From NCBI GenBank assembly GCA_033439795.1, contig JAUTDP010000003.1:496001-560000 (forward strand): DNA of 64,000 nucleotides, written 5' to 3'. Positions 45,494-59,282 of the stretch are shown here, piece after piece. Under the pieces are notes generated by a model. The model had not been told where the DNA came from and searched no databases. It worked only from the letters and a program-made list of their open reading frames with translations. The first letter of the stretch is position 1, and the number at the start of each line of letters is the position of its first letter. This DNA comes from Sordaria brevicollis. Taxonomy: Eukaryota; Ascomycota; Sordariomycetes; Sordariales; Sordariaceae. The position numbers and the translations under genes were made by a program.

Positions 45494-46508
45494 GCTAAAG
45501 CACGGAATAGTGAACGGCAAAGAAGCGGACAATTGAAGGATACAAAGGAAAAGAAGGGATTGATGATAGACAAGAGAGGAGGATTAGATAGATGGTCAAC
45601 GAATGATACCCAACTCATATGTATATGCTGTTAGATAAACTAGATGAGCCAGACACATGAACGAAAGTAAAATTGAATGCTCAATTCACGAAGTTCACCC
45701 CAATATTCCGCAACCTAAAATGACCCATTTACCTACCTCTACCACTTGTAAGACGAAGTAAAAGCAAGAGAGCGAAGTCAATTATAACCTGAAAGTCAAG
45801 GTGAATTTCCCTCAACACGATGAGGACATCTCCAGACTAAGACTAAGAAAGAAGAGCAAGACGAAACGAATGGGAAATGGGGGTGTCACCCAAACTCTAA
45901 AACAAAAAAAAGTGAGGGAAGAAAGAAGAAGATGATGGTACACCCAATGACTGATTCCGACCAGCCATTCCCCACCTCTTCGATTATTTTGCTGATTCTG
46001 CTCTTCCTTAACAATGTCTTCGTTTTTGCTATCTTCACCCAGCTTTTCCGACTCGCTGACTTCTGAAGAGTCCCCGCCCGCTTTGTTTTTTTTTCCTTTT
46101 GCTCATTTCACTCCAGCCTGACAAAGCAAAAAGACCAGCGCAATAACAGTAAAAAGCGCTTTTATGTGCCCCAAATTGTAAGTGTAAGTTGTAATCAATG
46201 TAATGTAAGTACTAAACAAGCTTTCTTTCTTTCTTTGAATCTAATCCTTCCACTTCCCCTCCTTGACCTTTCCCATTCAACTTTTTCCTTTTCCATTTAC
46301 TACTTTCCTGCTTTTCCTTGTTTTCTGCGGTCTTCTTCGTACACTCTTACACTATCACTTCTCACTTCTGCCATACCCACCTCCGATACACACATTTACC
46401 CACCTCATACCATCGGCACTTTACACAGCCACTCAAATAACGGACCAAAGTACGGTACTACCACCCCTTCCTAGCCTTCATAGCCATATAATCCGCCTTC
46501 ATCTGCTC
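45494..46508. other. Convergent 3' region, RMD1-like and Gln/Pro-rich genes
   Basis: This is about 1 kb of AT-richer non-coding sequence with short CTTT repeats near 46222. No gene is seen. Confidence 0.5.
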
Positions 46509-49500
46509 CTATGCAGAAGGAGGTCTAAAACCTTGTTGTTGTTGCGCGGGATTGGGAGAAGGGATCGGAACGGGACTAGGTCCGCCACTGTGCGGCTGTT
46601 GGTGTTGCTGAGTTTGTTGGTGCGGCTGTTGTGGCATCATATTCATATGCTGCTGCTGCTGCTGCTGTTGGGGCTGTGTCTGTACCTGAGACTGTTGCTG
46701 CTGAACAGGACCAGCAGGCGAGGGCATACCACCACCAGGTTGACCAGGGGCAACGCCAGGCTGACCAGGTTGTGGCTGCTGCTGGTGCTGGTGCTGCTGC
46801 TGTTGCTGGGCAGCAGACGGGCTAGGCGAAGGACCAGGAACCTGAGGGATAGGAACGGGAGTGATAACTCCGTTCACCGGACCCAAACCCGGGCTCGGGC
46901 TCGGTCCTCCGTGCATGGGGAGTTTAGGGCTGGGAGACATGTTAGTTCCCTGCCCCGGCTGCCCCTGTCCCGGTTGCCCCTGAGGAGGAACACCACCCGG
47001 ACCGCCCATCTGCATGGCCTTAGCAGCAGCAATCTTGTGGACGTCAACGTTACCACCCAGTCCGATACCCGCTAGACCAACAACCTCTCCTTGGGCAACC
47101 TTGCCCATGTGGCCACTGGCACGTTGTTCGGCATCCGCCCTCGCCCTCGCCTGTTCCATCACCTGCCGCTGTTGTACCTCGGGCATCACGGTCGCGTAGC
47201 CAGTCAGACTGGGAGTCCGGTTCATGTTGTTAGCCGGCATCATGGGAGGAGATCCGGCTCCATACTGACGCTGCATGTTGTTGGGTGGCATGTTCTGAGG
47301 AGGCATGTTTTGAGGCGGCATACCTTGCTGGGGAGTACCATACGGTCCACGTGGTTGCATCTGCTGGTGTTGCTGATGCTGCTGATGCTGCTGCTGCTGT
47401 TGCGGCGGCGGCGGCGGCGTCGGGGTCGGCGTTGGGCCATAATGGTGCGGCGTCTGAGGTGGGACTTGCGGAGTGATGGCCCGGGGCATCGGCGCACCAT
47501 TAGTGTAAGGCGGCGGCGGCGCAAACCCCGGTTGTTGTGGATGCTGTTGCATGTGGGGAGAAGGATGTTGCGGGGGTCCAGGGTGCGGTTGAACGTGCTG
47601 AGGGTGCATCGGCTGGTGTTGTGGGTAGCCCTGGGGCCCCGGATATCCAGGTGGGTAACGCTGACCGGGAGGAGGAGCCGGTGCCATGTTGTAACCGGGG
47701 CCGGGGTGCGGTGCCATACGAGGTTGAGGCGGGCTAGGCGCATAGCCGCCAGGCACGTGTTGTTGGGGGTAAGGAGCGGGCGCCTTAGCCAGCTGCGGCG
47801 GCTGCGGCGCATATCCATAGTTGGTCGGTGGTCGGTAGGATGCTTGTGGAGGAGGAGGCGCACGTTGTTGACTTTGGTGATGCACCACGGGGATAGGGAC
47901 CGCCGAGGGTGGTCGTTGTTGGTACATGGGCGGGTTAGGGCGGCCAGGGGTCGGGGGGAAATGCTGGGCATTGGCGATCGGGCGGGCCGAAGGCGTGAAC
48001 TGACCGGGATATTGATGAGCGAACTGGCCCGGGCCGGAAACGCTACCCCTCTGTTGCTGCCGCTGGTTCGTGGTTGCGGCTGTTGCCGCGGCCTGCCTAG
48101 CGAGCCGTGCCTGTTCATCCTCCTCCATAACACCCTTGTACTCGTCTGTGCGAATTTCGATCTTTGTGCTCACATTGAGCTCTCCAAGCTTATCAGCATT
48201 GAGGCGAGCTACCGCGTATGGCGGCAAGGTCTGAACAATGCTGGATAGCTGAGCTTTTAGTGACTGATACGTCATCATTTCCTCCTCGCTGGGCTGGTGG
48301 GATAGGTTGCCATTGCGAAGCATATCTGCGTTGACAGGATCCGCCGAGTACCGATCCTGGCTGGTAGGCAGCGTAAGGTTCCTGTTGCGCTGATAGGAAG
48401 CCAAAGTCTCGATCAAATCCGCCACCTCTTCAAGCATATCATCCATCTCCTTTTCTTCCTTGGTCTTCGTACCGCTCAGAAGCTCCTCCAAGCTAGGATC
48501 AACGAGGTTGTCGTCCCAATTCTCAATGGCAGTCTTGACGAGCTCCTCGTCAATTTCGACATTCTCATCCGTGCCAGTCATGGTCGTGTCCGCGTTTCCA
48601 TCTTCCGGGCCTTCAACATCGACAAGCTTTTCGAAAGTCCTCCGCCCGATACGCTGCCACCAAATGCGGCCAACCTGGCCAGAAGGGATAATGGCTGCCG
48701 AATCGTCCTTGCACGGGGCAAAACTCGAGAACGCGCCCCTGAACATGGCCTCCATCTCCGAGATTTCGAGCTCAGTCGTAGACGGCCGGTGGCCCGCCAA
48801 ACTCTGGGCTCGCTCTCGCTGCTTCGACCTCGCGGTAGTGGTCGGTGTCGCGTTGCTGTAATCTAGCCAATATCCTGTAGAAAGGTTCTGTGTAAAATAT
48901 GTACCGCTTCGATACCTGGACTTCTCCGTAAGCTCTGGGTGATAGAATGTTAGGACGTTGCCCTTGATCATGCTCTTGGGCGCCTTTGGAGGCTGTAGCG
49001 GGGGCAGGTTCCGCGGAGATGGGAATAGCTCTCCCAAGGTCAAGGAGCGAGCATTCTTGTCGCTCGTTGCCGTGAACTCGGGGAGTATGCGAGTGGCCGT
49101 CACACCATGCGGCAGCAATCCCTCCGGCAGCGGCTTCGGAACTCCGCCGGGACCTGTCGCTCGTTGAAGGCTGGTGAACAGAGGTCTGACTGTTGGCGCG
49201 GCGCCGACAGTAGTCAACACAAGCCCACTGCCGCCATTCATCGCCTCCTTCAAGTCTGGTTTTGATGGCACATGTCGAGGGACCTGTGGATACGCCAGCT
49301 CCCGTCTGTATAGCTCCAACGCCTTGGCCCGGAATGCTGTGGTTTGCGCGATGGCCTCGTCATTTGAGCTGTCCTCGGCCTCGGAGGTGCTGGCAGATTC
49401 GAGTTCGACGAGTTGTGACTTTGCTGCCCGGACAACGTCGGAGACCAGCTCGTCCACGGTATTGTAGGCATTCTGGCTGATCTTGTCGGCAATGCTGGGC

Positions 49501-49999
49501 TGCGCGCTGCTTCCGTCTTCGGATTTCGGTTTCTTTGGCGGCGAAGGGTCGTCGTCGGAGTGAGACTCGGGTAAAGGGCGCTTGAGAATAGCATGGCTGC
49601 CTACATCGAGACTGTAGAGATATCGCAGCATTAGTGGTCCGAACTCAATGGCTAGCTGAGTAGAAGGAAGACATTATATTTCATGATCGCCATCAAGGAT
49701 CCTGGGAGAACAGGGTCTAGTCTGTCATGTGTGACGAAATTCTTGGGGAAAAGTGCGTACCTTTGCAAAGTGGTGAAAAAGTCCTGGATGAGTATTTTGC
49801 TATCGCGGACTGTGTTGTGCAGACCATTGACGGTTGGTTTGGACCCGTCGGCGTCGGAGCCATTGAGTTGTTCTGGGCCGCTGTCATCGTCGACGTCGCG
49901 TTTCCGCTTGGTTGAGTTGACGGAGGCAGGGGATTGCGGCCGCGACAATGTCGTGACGCCGTTCGCCTGAGGGGGAGCGGCGATGGCGGGCGAAGCCAT
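46509..49999 (-). CDS. Large Gln/Pro-rich protein, possible chromatin or transcription factor subunit
   Basis: Exons 49999-49761 and 49611-46509 give 1113 residues. The N-terminal third looks globular and conserved: ILIQDFFTTLQSLDVGSHAI, LKRPLPES, NAYNTVDELVSDVVRAAKSQ, a basic PKKPKSEDG nuclear-signal-like run, VLTTVGAAPTVRPLFTSLQ, LPEGLLPHGVTATRILPEF and TYFTQNLSTGYWLDYSNATP. An acidic helical segment near residue 400-470 follows. The last about 570 residues are Pro/Gln/Gly/His-rich with many short poly-Gln tracts, resembling a transcriptional or prion-like domain. I have seen this architecture in other filamentous fungi but cannot name the family with confidence. Nuclear function is inference from composition. 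The splice joins the LQ and SLDVG segments in phase 2. Confidence 0.85.
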
Positions 50000-51463
50000 G
50001 TCGGTCCTCTTTATTTTTTTGTTGGCGGGCGGGCAGGCGGGGGAAAAAGAACTACCGTGGTGATGACGATGCTATACCACCAGTCGACAAAGTAGTAGGT
50101 AGTATAAAAAAAAGTCCAGTACTCTATGGTAGTCGACTGCTGCTGCTGCTGCTGCTGGGGTTCCCGTCGCGGAACTCTCTGTGGTGAAAATGAATGGTCG
50201 CGGCCGTTCCCTAGATTGCAAAATGGTTGGCCGGTGACGCTGTGCTGCTCTTGGTCGCAGTTTAGCTGCGGGCTGTCGAGGTGCCTGGCGATTGTCGCGC
50301 GATTCGCGTTGGCCGGTCGCGAAGGGAGGGAAAGTGGAATGCTGCGGTCCAACTTGCACACCACGCCAAAATGAGAGCAGTGCAATTGCTGCTGCGTGCT
50401 TGCGGTTCCAGGTTGGTGCTGTGGCCGTGGTCCGTGGTCCGTGTCTTGTTCTGAGGGAGGCCCGAGCCACTAGTTGGAGGCCGCGGTTTCTCTTTTGGCT
50501 GGCTTTTGAGTGCTGAAAAGCGCCGCTTGCTGTTCGCTGGAGTAGGTATGAAAGTGCTCCCGTCGTTATTATCCGCGGTGCGACTTGAACGTCAATCTCT
50601 CCAAAACTTTTTTGTCGTCAAGAAAAAAAGTAACGACTAGTTCAGAGGTGGTAAAGCATCCACACCTCAATGAACAAAATAATACTCGCAGTCAGTCTAG
50701 GGTCCGTCAGTAAAACGGACATCAAACTTCCAACGAAAATGAAAAAGTAAGTGCAAGAAATCGTCGCGTTACGAGGGAGAAGTTTGGCCCGGCTCTCAGA
50801 TCTCTCTCTCTCTCTGTCAAGTCTGTCCTTCAAACAGAACTGCAGTTGGTAACGAAAAGCCAGCCACAGCCGCCCTGAGGCCAATCTTGCACTAGTGCAC
50901 ATGCGGGAATTAGTGGGGCGAATCAAAGGTCCCTTCACGTGAGAGGCTTGGCCCGTGCCACTCACGTCCAAGTCCGGCTTCTCCCTTGAGATGTTGGATC
51001 ACTTCATCAGTTGGTTGTTTGGGTGAAGTGCTTTTCTATTTCATATCGTCGAAAGTGGTTTTAAATGCACCGTCGGTTCATCATGAGCAATGTTGTTTGT
51101 GTCCTTGATTCTGGCATCGGTTATGGCTGCGCAGTGTCATGAGCGTCACTCGGTCGGGGCCTTGGCGGTAGCAACCATCACAAGAGACACTGAATAATAC
51201 TGTAACGAGACACTTGCATGTTACCAATTTCAATTGCGATATGTGTTGTGCAAGCTGACTTCAATGAGCCTTGGTCTTAGATACCGATACTGCTATTATA
51301 CTGCATAAAAGAAACAAACCCAATCCCGCAGCGCCCTCCCAATCATCATACAGTCATTAAAGAACTACTAGTTGAACAGCGTGTCAATCTCGTGAACTCT
51401 TGCTCCCCAACTACAGGTTACCCAAACTTCCATCTGTCCCTCTTCTTTCGTCCTCAAGGCTAT
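50000..51463. other. Upstream region of the Gln/Pro-rich gene and pep-4 3' region
   Basis: No supported gene. A GCT trinucleotide run lies near 50138-50158, and a CT run near 50799-50816. Confidence 0.5.
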
Positions 51464-52787
<1,324 letters not shown>

Positions 52788-55017
52788 CGTGGGCAACGTA
52801 GCGACAGGAACGAGCGTGGAACGAAAGACTGGCGACGGATCTGGATGATAAGATGGTTTATTGTTGATGATGGGAACAAGAAGCACGGGTTGTTGGTGGA
52901 GAGCAACAAGTGGATGGATGGATGGGGAAAGAGATGAAAGAAGACGGGAAGAGAGATGTCGGTCGGAGGTTACTTATGGGTGGTGTGGGTGATGTTGCAG
53001 GTGAGTTGGTAGGAGGTATCGACCCGGGCCTGTTAAAGTGGCAGAAGTGGAGAGGCGCAGCTGCTGGCGGGTGCGGGTGTGTCCATGTGTGTGATGTGGA
53101 CGACGATGGATGGCGAGGGCGACGATAAGCCGCTAGCTTCTTAACAGACTATATAGTTGATTATATACATGTTTTGTTAGGGTCTTGCACATATTCTTTC
53201 CCATTTCCCACCAGCGGCCAAGCTCCTTCTCCATGGGTCACACGAAACAGCAAGGGCCGCTGGCTGCCTACTGGGCGAGTTTTGGAGGGAATCGATGAAG
53301 CGACGATGGCACTTTGTGATGGTCCAGTGGCAGAAGAGGTTGCGCGTACCTTGCTGTGCCTGGTGACCCAATGACGTGTGACCCAAGACCAGGGCCGGTC
53401 GCTGCAGGCAGGGGCTTTCTGGGGACGCGATCGCTGACCCTATCAGCGCAAACTGGGTGCAAACAAGGCGCTCATCGCTTCCCGGCCGGCCATGGGATGA
53501 TTGGACTGTTTGCAAAAGTGTCCCCACTTAAACCCAGACAAACCGGAGGTGGAGCCAGTGAGACGAAGACGGCTAGCCAAGACATGGATTACATAACGGC
53601 CAGCCATTGAGCCAGAGAGGTTCACCGTACCTTTTTCCTTCTCGTCACTGAAACGGCACGCATGAAGCATGAAGGGACTGTCTGGGGGAGGCAAGGAATG
53701 GAAGGCACTGAAGGCCATTGAGCACGGATGCGGACGGGAGCACAAGACAATGGTTGTCTGGGGCTCATCTGGCATCGAGACAATTGAGACGCGAAGCTCT
53801 GAGCTGAAGAGCTCTATGGAGGATACCGTGAGATGCTAGCTTCTGATAGTGCAGCCACTGAATGATCCAAGTTCAAGTTATCGCAACACGATAAGGCAAG
53901 GTACCCGTAACTCTCAGCTTGGGGTCTTGAGGTCGTCCAACATCAATGTGATTTGTGATATTCAGTAGGAACACTGATTCAAGGAGCTATCTCAATGGCT
54001 CAGCCAGCACGCGAACTTGACGCGAACATGTACGATGCTCCCGTTTTGAAGGAGTGCTTGTGAGTGGTAGAAAGCTGATGAGCACCTACCACTCCAGTCG
54101 TCGCCTCACTCATCGTCTTATAACACATGGCTGGGTGTCATGTGGATGGATGCACAGGTCCTCAGCTTGATCCAAGATGATATGATATGGTTCGTCTTAT
54201 CTAATCGATATCAGAGTAAGCCAAACCTCAACGGGCTTTCATCCTCGAGATACCAGGCCTCTACCTAGCATCTTCGTCAGTCTCTGTATATAGACATGCA
54301 GATGAGATGAAGCAGTTAAACACAGAGTCTCTTTGCGCACAGATACAGAAAAGGCTGATGAACCGACAACGAGGAAGAGACCGGAGATGTTGACACCGAA
54401 TCTCAAAAGCAATTGGACAATTCATGACCGGGGAAGAAAAAGAGTCATCGTCGACGCCCACAATGGACCGGTAGCGAACCCCGGTAATTGCAATAAACCA
54501 GGATTATTGGACGGCGCAAGTCGCAAATCTCACGCCAGTGACCAATGCTTGTGGAGCTTGGCGCTCCCTAATGCGGGGCCCAGACTCTGTTTCGAGGTCC
54601 GGAGATCGGGCCCCGTCCTCGCAGTGTTACGGCGGATTAGCACCTTCTGGTGATTTTTTGCAGCAGATTTGCAGCTGAAGGCGATTGCGAATTGGAGAGG
54701 AGCTGCACAATGGCGGGGTTCCAATTTTTCTTTCTCCCCTCCTCCCGGCCGCCGCCCGCGACTGGAAGGGAAAAACGAGTGAAACGACTGGACGTGGACC
54801 CGCGTAGCCACTCCAATTGAGAGAGGTTGACTCGTCAAGCAACACCCTGGAATCTCAGTGCCCCTCCTTGCTATATCTCAGTCATCGGTCCCCTTCATCT
54901 TCTCTCCCCGTCTTTCCTCCTCCCGTCTCTTTTTTCTTCTCTTCCATCATCATCATCAACCATCCTCACATTCGGCCTCTCATTCCCAAAGAAGCCAACC
55001 CCCTCAAATCAGTCAAC
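52788..55017. promoter_or_regulatory. Divergent upstream region, pep-4 and SHMT
   Basis: About 2.2 kb separates the two start codons. No gene is supported. The SHMT-proximal part is a CT-rich leader from about 54890. A TGACTC (54828-54833), the core of the CPC-1/Gcn4 site, lies about 185 bases upstream of the SHMT start. Confidence 0.5.
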
Positions 55018-56616
55018 ATGTCTTCCTACGCCCTTTCCGAGACTCACAAGACCGTACGTTTTCCAGTTGCCACAATCCTGGTCCCTTCAATGGCCTCCAT
55101 ACTGGACAACATGTTGACTCATCATCTTGCTATGATATACAGATGCTCGAGCAGAGCTTGGTCGAGTCTGACCCCCAGGTCGCCGAGATCATGAAGAAGG
55201 AGATTCAGCGCCAGCGCGAGTCCATCATCCTCATCGCCTCCGAGAACGTCACTTCCCGTGCCGTCTTCGATGCCCTCGGCTCCCCCATGTCCAACAAGTA
55301 CTCTGAGGGTCTCCCCGGCGCCCGCTACTATGGTGGCAACCAGCACATTGACGAGATCGAGGTTCTCTGCCAGAACCGTGCCCTTGAGGCCTTCCACCTC
55401 GACCCCAAGAAGTGGGGTGTCAACGTCCAGTGCTTGTCTGGCTCTCCTGCCAACCTCCAGGTCTACCAGGCCATCATGCCCCCTCACGGCCGTCTCATGG
55501 GTCTTGACCTCCCCCACGGTGGCCATCTTTCCCACGGTTACCAGACTCCCCAGCGCAAGTGAGTGTTACACCCAGTCACACAGTCAAACAAAGGATCGGT
55601 CCAGCTAACCCGCATGTCACCCCAGGATCTCCGCTGTCTCTACCTACTTCGAGACCATGCCCTACCGCGTCGACATTGACACCGGCATCATTGACTACGA
55701 TACCCTCGAGAAGAACGCTCAGCTCTTCCGCCCCAAGATCCTCGTCGCCGGTACCTCTGCCTACTGCCGTCTGATTGACTACGAGCGCATGCGCAAGATT
55801 GCCGACTCCGTTGGCGCTTACCTCGTTGTCGATATTGCTCACATTTCCGGCCTTGTCGCCTCTGAGGTTATCCCCTCGCCCTTCCTCTACGCCGATGTCG
55901 TCACCACCACCACTCACAAGTCCCTCCGTGGTCCCCGTGGTGCCATGATCTTCTTCCGTCGCGGTGTCCGCTCCGTCGACCCCAAGACCGGCAAGGAGAC
56001 CCTCTACGACCTCGAGGACAAGATCAACTTCTCCGTCTTCCCTGGTCACCAGGGTGGCCCCCACAACCACACCATCACTGCTCTTGCCGTTGCCCTCAAG
56101 CAGGCTGCCTCCCCCGAGTTCAAGGAGTACCAGCAGAAGGTCGTTGCCAACGCCAAGGCTCTCGAGAAGAAGCTCAAGGAGCTCGGCTACAAGCTCGTCT
56201 CTGACGGCACTGACTCCCACATGGTCCTCGTCGACCTCCGCCCCATCGGTGTCGATGGTGCCCGTGTTGAGTTCATCCTTGAGCAGATCAACATCACTTG
56301 CAACAAGAACGCCGTTCCCGGCGACAAGAGCGCTCTCACCCCCGGCGGTCTCCGTATTGGTACCCCCGCTATGACCTCCCGTGGCTTCGGCGAGGCCGAC
56401 TTCGAGAAGGTCGCCCAGTACGTCGATGAGGCCGTCAAGCTCTCCAAGGAGATCCAGGCTTCTCTTCCCAAGGAGGCCAACAAGCAGAAGGACTTCAAGG
56501 CCAAGGTCGCCCAGGGCGAGATTCCCCGCCTCAAGGAGCTCCAGCAGGAGATTGCTGCCTGGAGCGCCACCTTCCCCCTCCCCGTTGAGGGCTGGCGCTA
56601 CGATGCCGGTCTCTAA
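55018..56616 (+). CDS. for: Serine hydroxymethyltransferase, cytosolic
   Basis: Exons 55018-55053, 55143-55558 and 55626-56616 give 480 residues. The PLP enzyme converts serine and tetrahydrofolate to glycine and methylene-tetrahydrofolate, the main entry to one-carbon metabolism. The N-terminal core has [16 protein letters not shown] and [20 protein letters not shown], the active-site lysine lies in [14 protein letters not shown] (Lys249), and the C-terminal part has [17 protein letters not shown]. There is no mitochondrial presequence, so it is the cytosolic form, the formate-requiring (for) locus product in Neurospora. The first exon codes for only 12 residues. Codon use is almost wholly C-ending, a mark of high expression. 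Confidence 0.97.
55115..55121 (+). promoter_or_regulatory. Candidate CPC-1/Gcn4 site in SHMT intron 1
   Basis: TGACTCA, the full palindromic Gcn4/CPC-1 consensus, lies in the 89-base first intron of the SHMT gene. CPC-1 is the Neurospora activator of amino-acid biosynthetic genes under starvation, and SHMT is a plausible target. A seven-base match occurs often by chance, so this is only a candidate. Confidence 0.3.
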
Positions 56617-57768
56617 ATGTGTTGAACACATTTGGGGCTGACTGTTTTGCGTGGTAATGATGATATACGGTTATATAAGCGATTTGGGGGCATTTTTCAA
56701 CAGCGGATGCCAATTGGGTCAACGGATATGTTTTTCAACTTTGCATGAGACCCCCCGGGATGAATTGGCTTGGGAAAAACTAAAAACAGGGTTTTACGGA
56801 AAACAAAAATTTCACTGGGAGTCGGAAAAATTCACAGACCATCTATTGCATGGCATTTTCACACAAAAGGGGCGTTGCAATATTATGGTTTAACTTGGTC
56901 CTCAACATGATCATTTTTCAGGACTGCGGAGTTTGGTGGGATAACTAGTTGCTATAGACAACTGCTTCAACTGCGGTTGGGGGTTAAAAGCTTTTTTATA
57001 CCCTGGATAATAATGGACGCACGTATTTTGTGTCGAACTGACGAAGATGTTCCATGGTGTTGTGGTGCTGTGTCTGTGTCCCATGATTTGCGATGATGCG
57101 TCCGGACTTTCCTCCGGGCTGTTCTGCAGATTGCTTATCGCCGTGCCGCTTATCGCCTTGTTGGCCCGCACCCCTGTCTGCCAGGGGCATGTTCTTTGAC
57201 CTCTTGTGCTGTGTCTAGACATCCAGGACACTCGAGAATTAAGCGCTGCGAACATATGATCACGAGCTTTAGATTGGGAAATCGAAGTCAGCGGCGCATG
57301 GTGTCACTTGAGGACTTTTTATTTCACCACTTTTGCTCTAATTTTGCCCATCAAATTACTTGGGAGAGGAAGGTCACAGACCGGGATGACAATGGCACTG
57401 TCTGTTGGTTCTCAGCGCAAACCCTCCTTTCTTTCAACTTTCCGTTCCCGTGTTGCCTAACTCGACCAACACATCTTCAGTTGTCGGATGTTGGGACCAA
57501 CGAGGTAAAATTGCCAACAGCAGCGGCTCATGTGTAAAAAATCAAGGGAGCTGAGGAATGGCCGGACTCTGGATGCAAGCGCTCAGACAGTCCAGTCGAC
57601 AAAGTCTCCGGAGTTCGTATTCCCTGTTCGGTTTGGGTATATATCTGCGAGCTCTCTCACTCTTTACACACTTTTCTCAGCAGATCTCCGCAGTACTCCC
57701 TTATTCTCTACCTCTTTTACACCAAACAAAAACCGAAACCTCGAAACTTCAGTACAACACCAATCAAC
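56617..57768. other. Intergenic region, SHMT to small-protein cluster
   Basis: No supported gene. The last 150 bases hold the TATA-type promoter of the following gene. Confidence 0.5.
57633..57644 (+). promoter_or_regulatory. TATA box of first family gene
   Basis: TTGGGTATATAT lies 125-136 bases before the ATG at 57769 and is followed by a CT-rich leader. The same 12-mer recurs before the second family gene. Confidence 0.5.
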
Positions 57769-58455
57769 ATGGCCCCCAGTCGCTCACCTCAATCAGCCGG
57801 GTCTACCCCCACGACATTCAAGCCCAAGCCCATCGAAATCCACCTCACCACCACCCCAGGTCCTTACTTCCAAACCTCCTCCTCCTCCTCCTCCTCCCAA
57901 ACCGCCGCCCAAGTCAAAAAATGGAACTCCTTCTTCCAAAACCTCACCACCTCCCCCCGCTGGACCGCCACCACATCCTCCTCCTATCAATGCCCCATCC
58001 TCGAGGTTCCCACCCCCCTCTGCCCCTCCTGTCGCAGCCGCGCCCAAACTTCCAAAACCCCCGCCTCCTCCTCCCAGGCCCCTGGGGCTCTCGTCCTCTC
58101 CTTGACCTCCTCCCAGAGGTACAACACCAGAGCCGAAGCCCGCGCGCAGGAGGAACGTACCCGCAATATTCTGCTCCAGCTGGGATTTAGGGATGTGAGT
58201 GGGACTTGGAATCCAAAGATTGTGTTAAAGTGGGAGGGGTATCCGGACCAGGAATGGGTTGGGGAGAATTTACCTGGTGTGAGGAAGGGGTGGGTGGAGG
58301 GGGGTGGGTATGAGAGGATGTTTGGTGGTTATACAAATGGGGGGGAGGAGATTCCGGGGGAGGAGTGGGTGGGGTTTGTGAAAAGGTTTGGGGGTGTGAA
58401 GGTCCATGCTGGAAGGGAGAGGAGGGGTGAGGTTTGGGTTGTTTCGAGGCTTTAG
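57769..58455 (+). CDS. Small unknown protein, family member A
   Basis: This single-exon frame of 228 residues has a good CAACATGG start. I do not recognise a known domain. It shares ordered blocks with the genes at 59903 and 61310: KPKPIEIHLTT (18-28), a Trp-spaced helix KKWNSFFQNLTTSPRW (Trp52, Trp65), RTRNILLQLGFRDV (130-143) and the WE pair in VLKWEGYPD (155-156). Between them lies Ser/Pro-rich low-complexity sequence with three cysteines (CPILEVPTPLCPSC). The C-terminal 70 residues are Gly/Trp/Glu-rich. The sense strand is extremely C-rich up to about 58150 and G-rich afterwards. There is no signal peptide or membrane segment. It is likely a lineage-specific gene; the function is unknown. 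Confidence 0.65.
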   Translation: MAPSRSPQSAGSTPTTFKPKPIEIHLTTTPGPYFQTSSSSSSSQTAAQVKKWNSFFQNLTTSPRWTATTSSSYQCPILEVPTPLCPSCRSRAQTSKTPASSSQAPGALVLSLTSSQRYNTRAEARAQEERTRNILLQLGFRDVSGTWNPKIVLKWEGYPDQEWVGENLPGVRKGWVEGGGYERMFGGYTNGGEEIPGEEWVGFVKRFGGVKVHAGRERRGEVWVVSRL

Positions 58456-59282
58456 AGAGGGTGGAGGGGAGGGGAGGGTTGGTTAGGCATGGGTTGGGAT
58501 TTCTGGTTTCTTTTTTTCTCTATTTTTTCGTCATTCAGGATTATGGGGTTAGAGCATATTGGGGGAAGCATGTGGTGGACATTGGTCAAGAGGGTAGTGG
58601 CATCTCGGAGAAGTAGACGGCTGAGTACTTACAAGTGGAAGGGAGGCGTTTCCTTTGTTTTGAGAAGGCTCGTTGGTAGATATAGCAAAATAGATACCTA
58701 TGGACGGTTTGTTGGTTAATTAAGGTTTTCGTGTTGAAGGCAAACGGACTTCGCTGGAGCGAGGGAGGCACTGCACCCACAAGTAGAAATTCCAACGGCA
58801 CATTCCCCTCACAATTCTGCAGTGGTGTCAGGAGGCGACTGTCCAGCTTCTTCGGTGACGGTTGACTAACAATTTTTACCCTGCGTCGTTCCTGCCTGTC
58901 CGAATGTTGAGCTGTAGACGGATGTCATGCGGTAGGTGCATAGAGCGCCTGCCTTATTATTTCACACTTTCATTTCTTTTTATTCCTAACCTTCATCCTT
59001 CCTCTCATCCTTTCCTCCGGAGATTTCCATTCTGCCATTTCTGCTGTTTTTCTTTATTTTGTCACCTCTTCAGAAACCCCGGCCATTGCTCTCATCGACC
59101 AATCCTCGATCGCGACCGCCGGCAAAAACTAAGTCTTGATAACATCGACAAGCACGCCGCCCAATCGATCATATTCGATCAGAATGCCGTGCCTCAAGAT
59201 GTTTAAACTGATTGGATAGCGTGATCGCTACGGTAAGTTTGAATGATACCGGAGAAAAAGATCGAGAGTCACAGGGAGACGA
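58456..59282. other. Intergenic region inside the small-protein cluster
   Basis: No supported gene; there are only short frames. Confidence 0.45.

Noticed and set aside
47091..48248. 385-codon plus-strand frame rich in Arg and Leu
   Set aside because: Shadow of the Gln/Pro-rich protein on the other strand.
55576..56631. 351-codon minus-strand frame
   Set aside because: Antisense shadow of SHMT; C-ending codons leave the opposite strand without stops. The Val/Leu/Gly-rich product is typical of such shadows.
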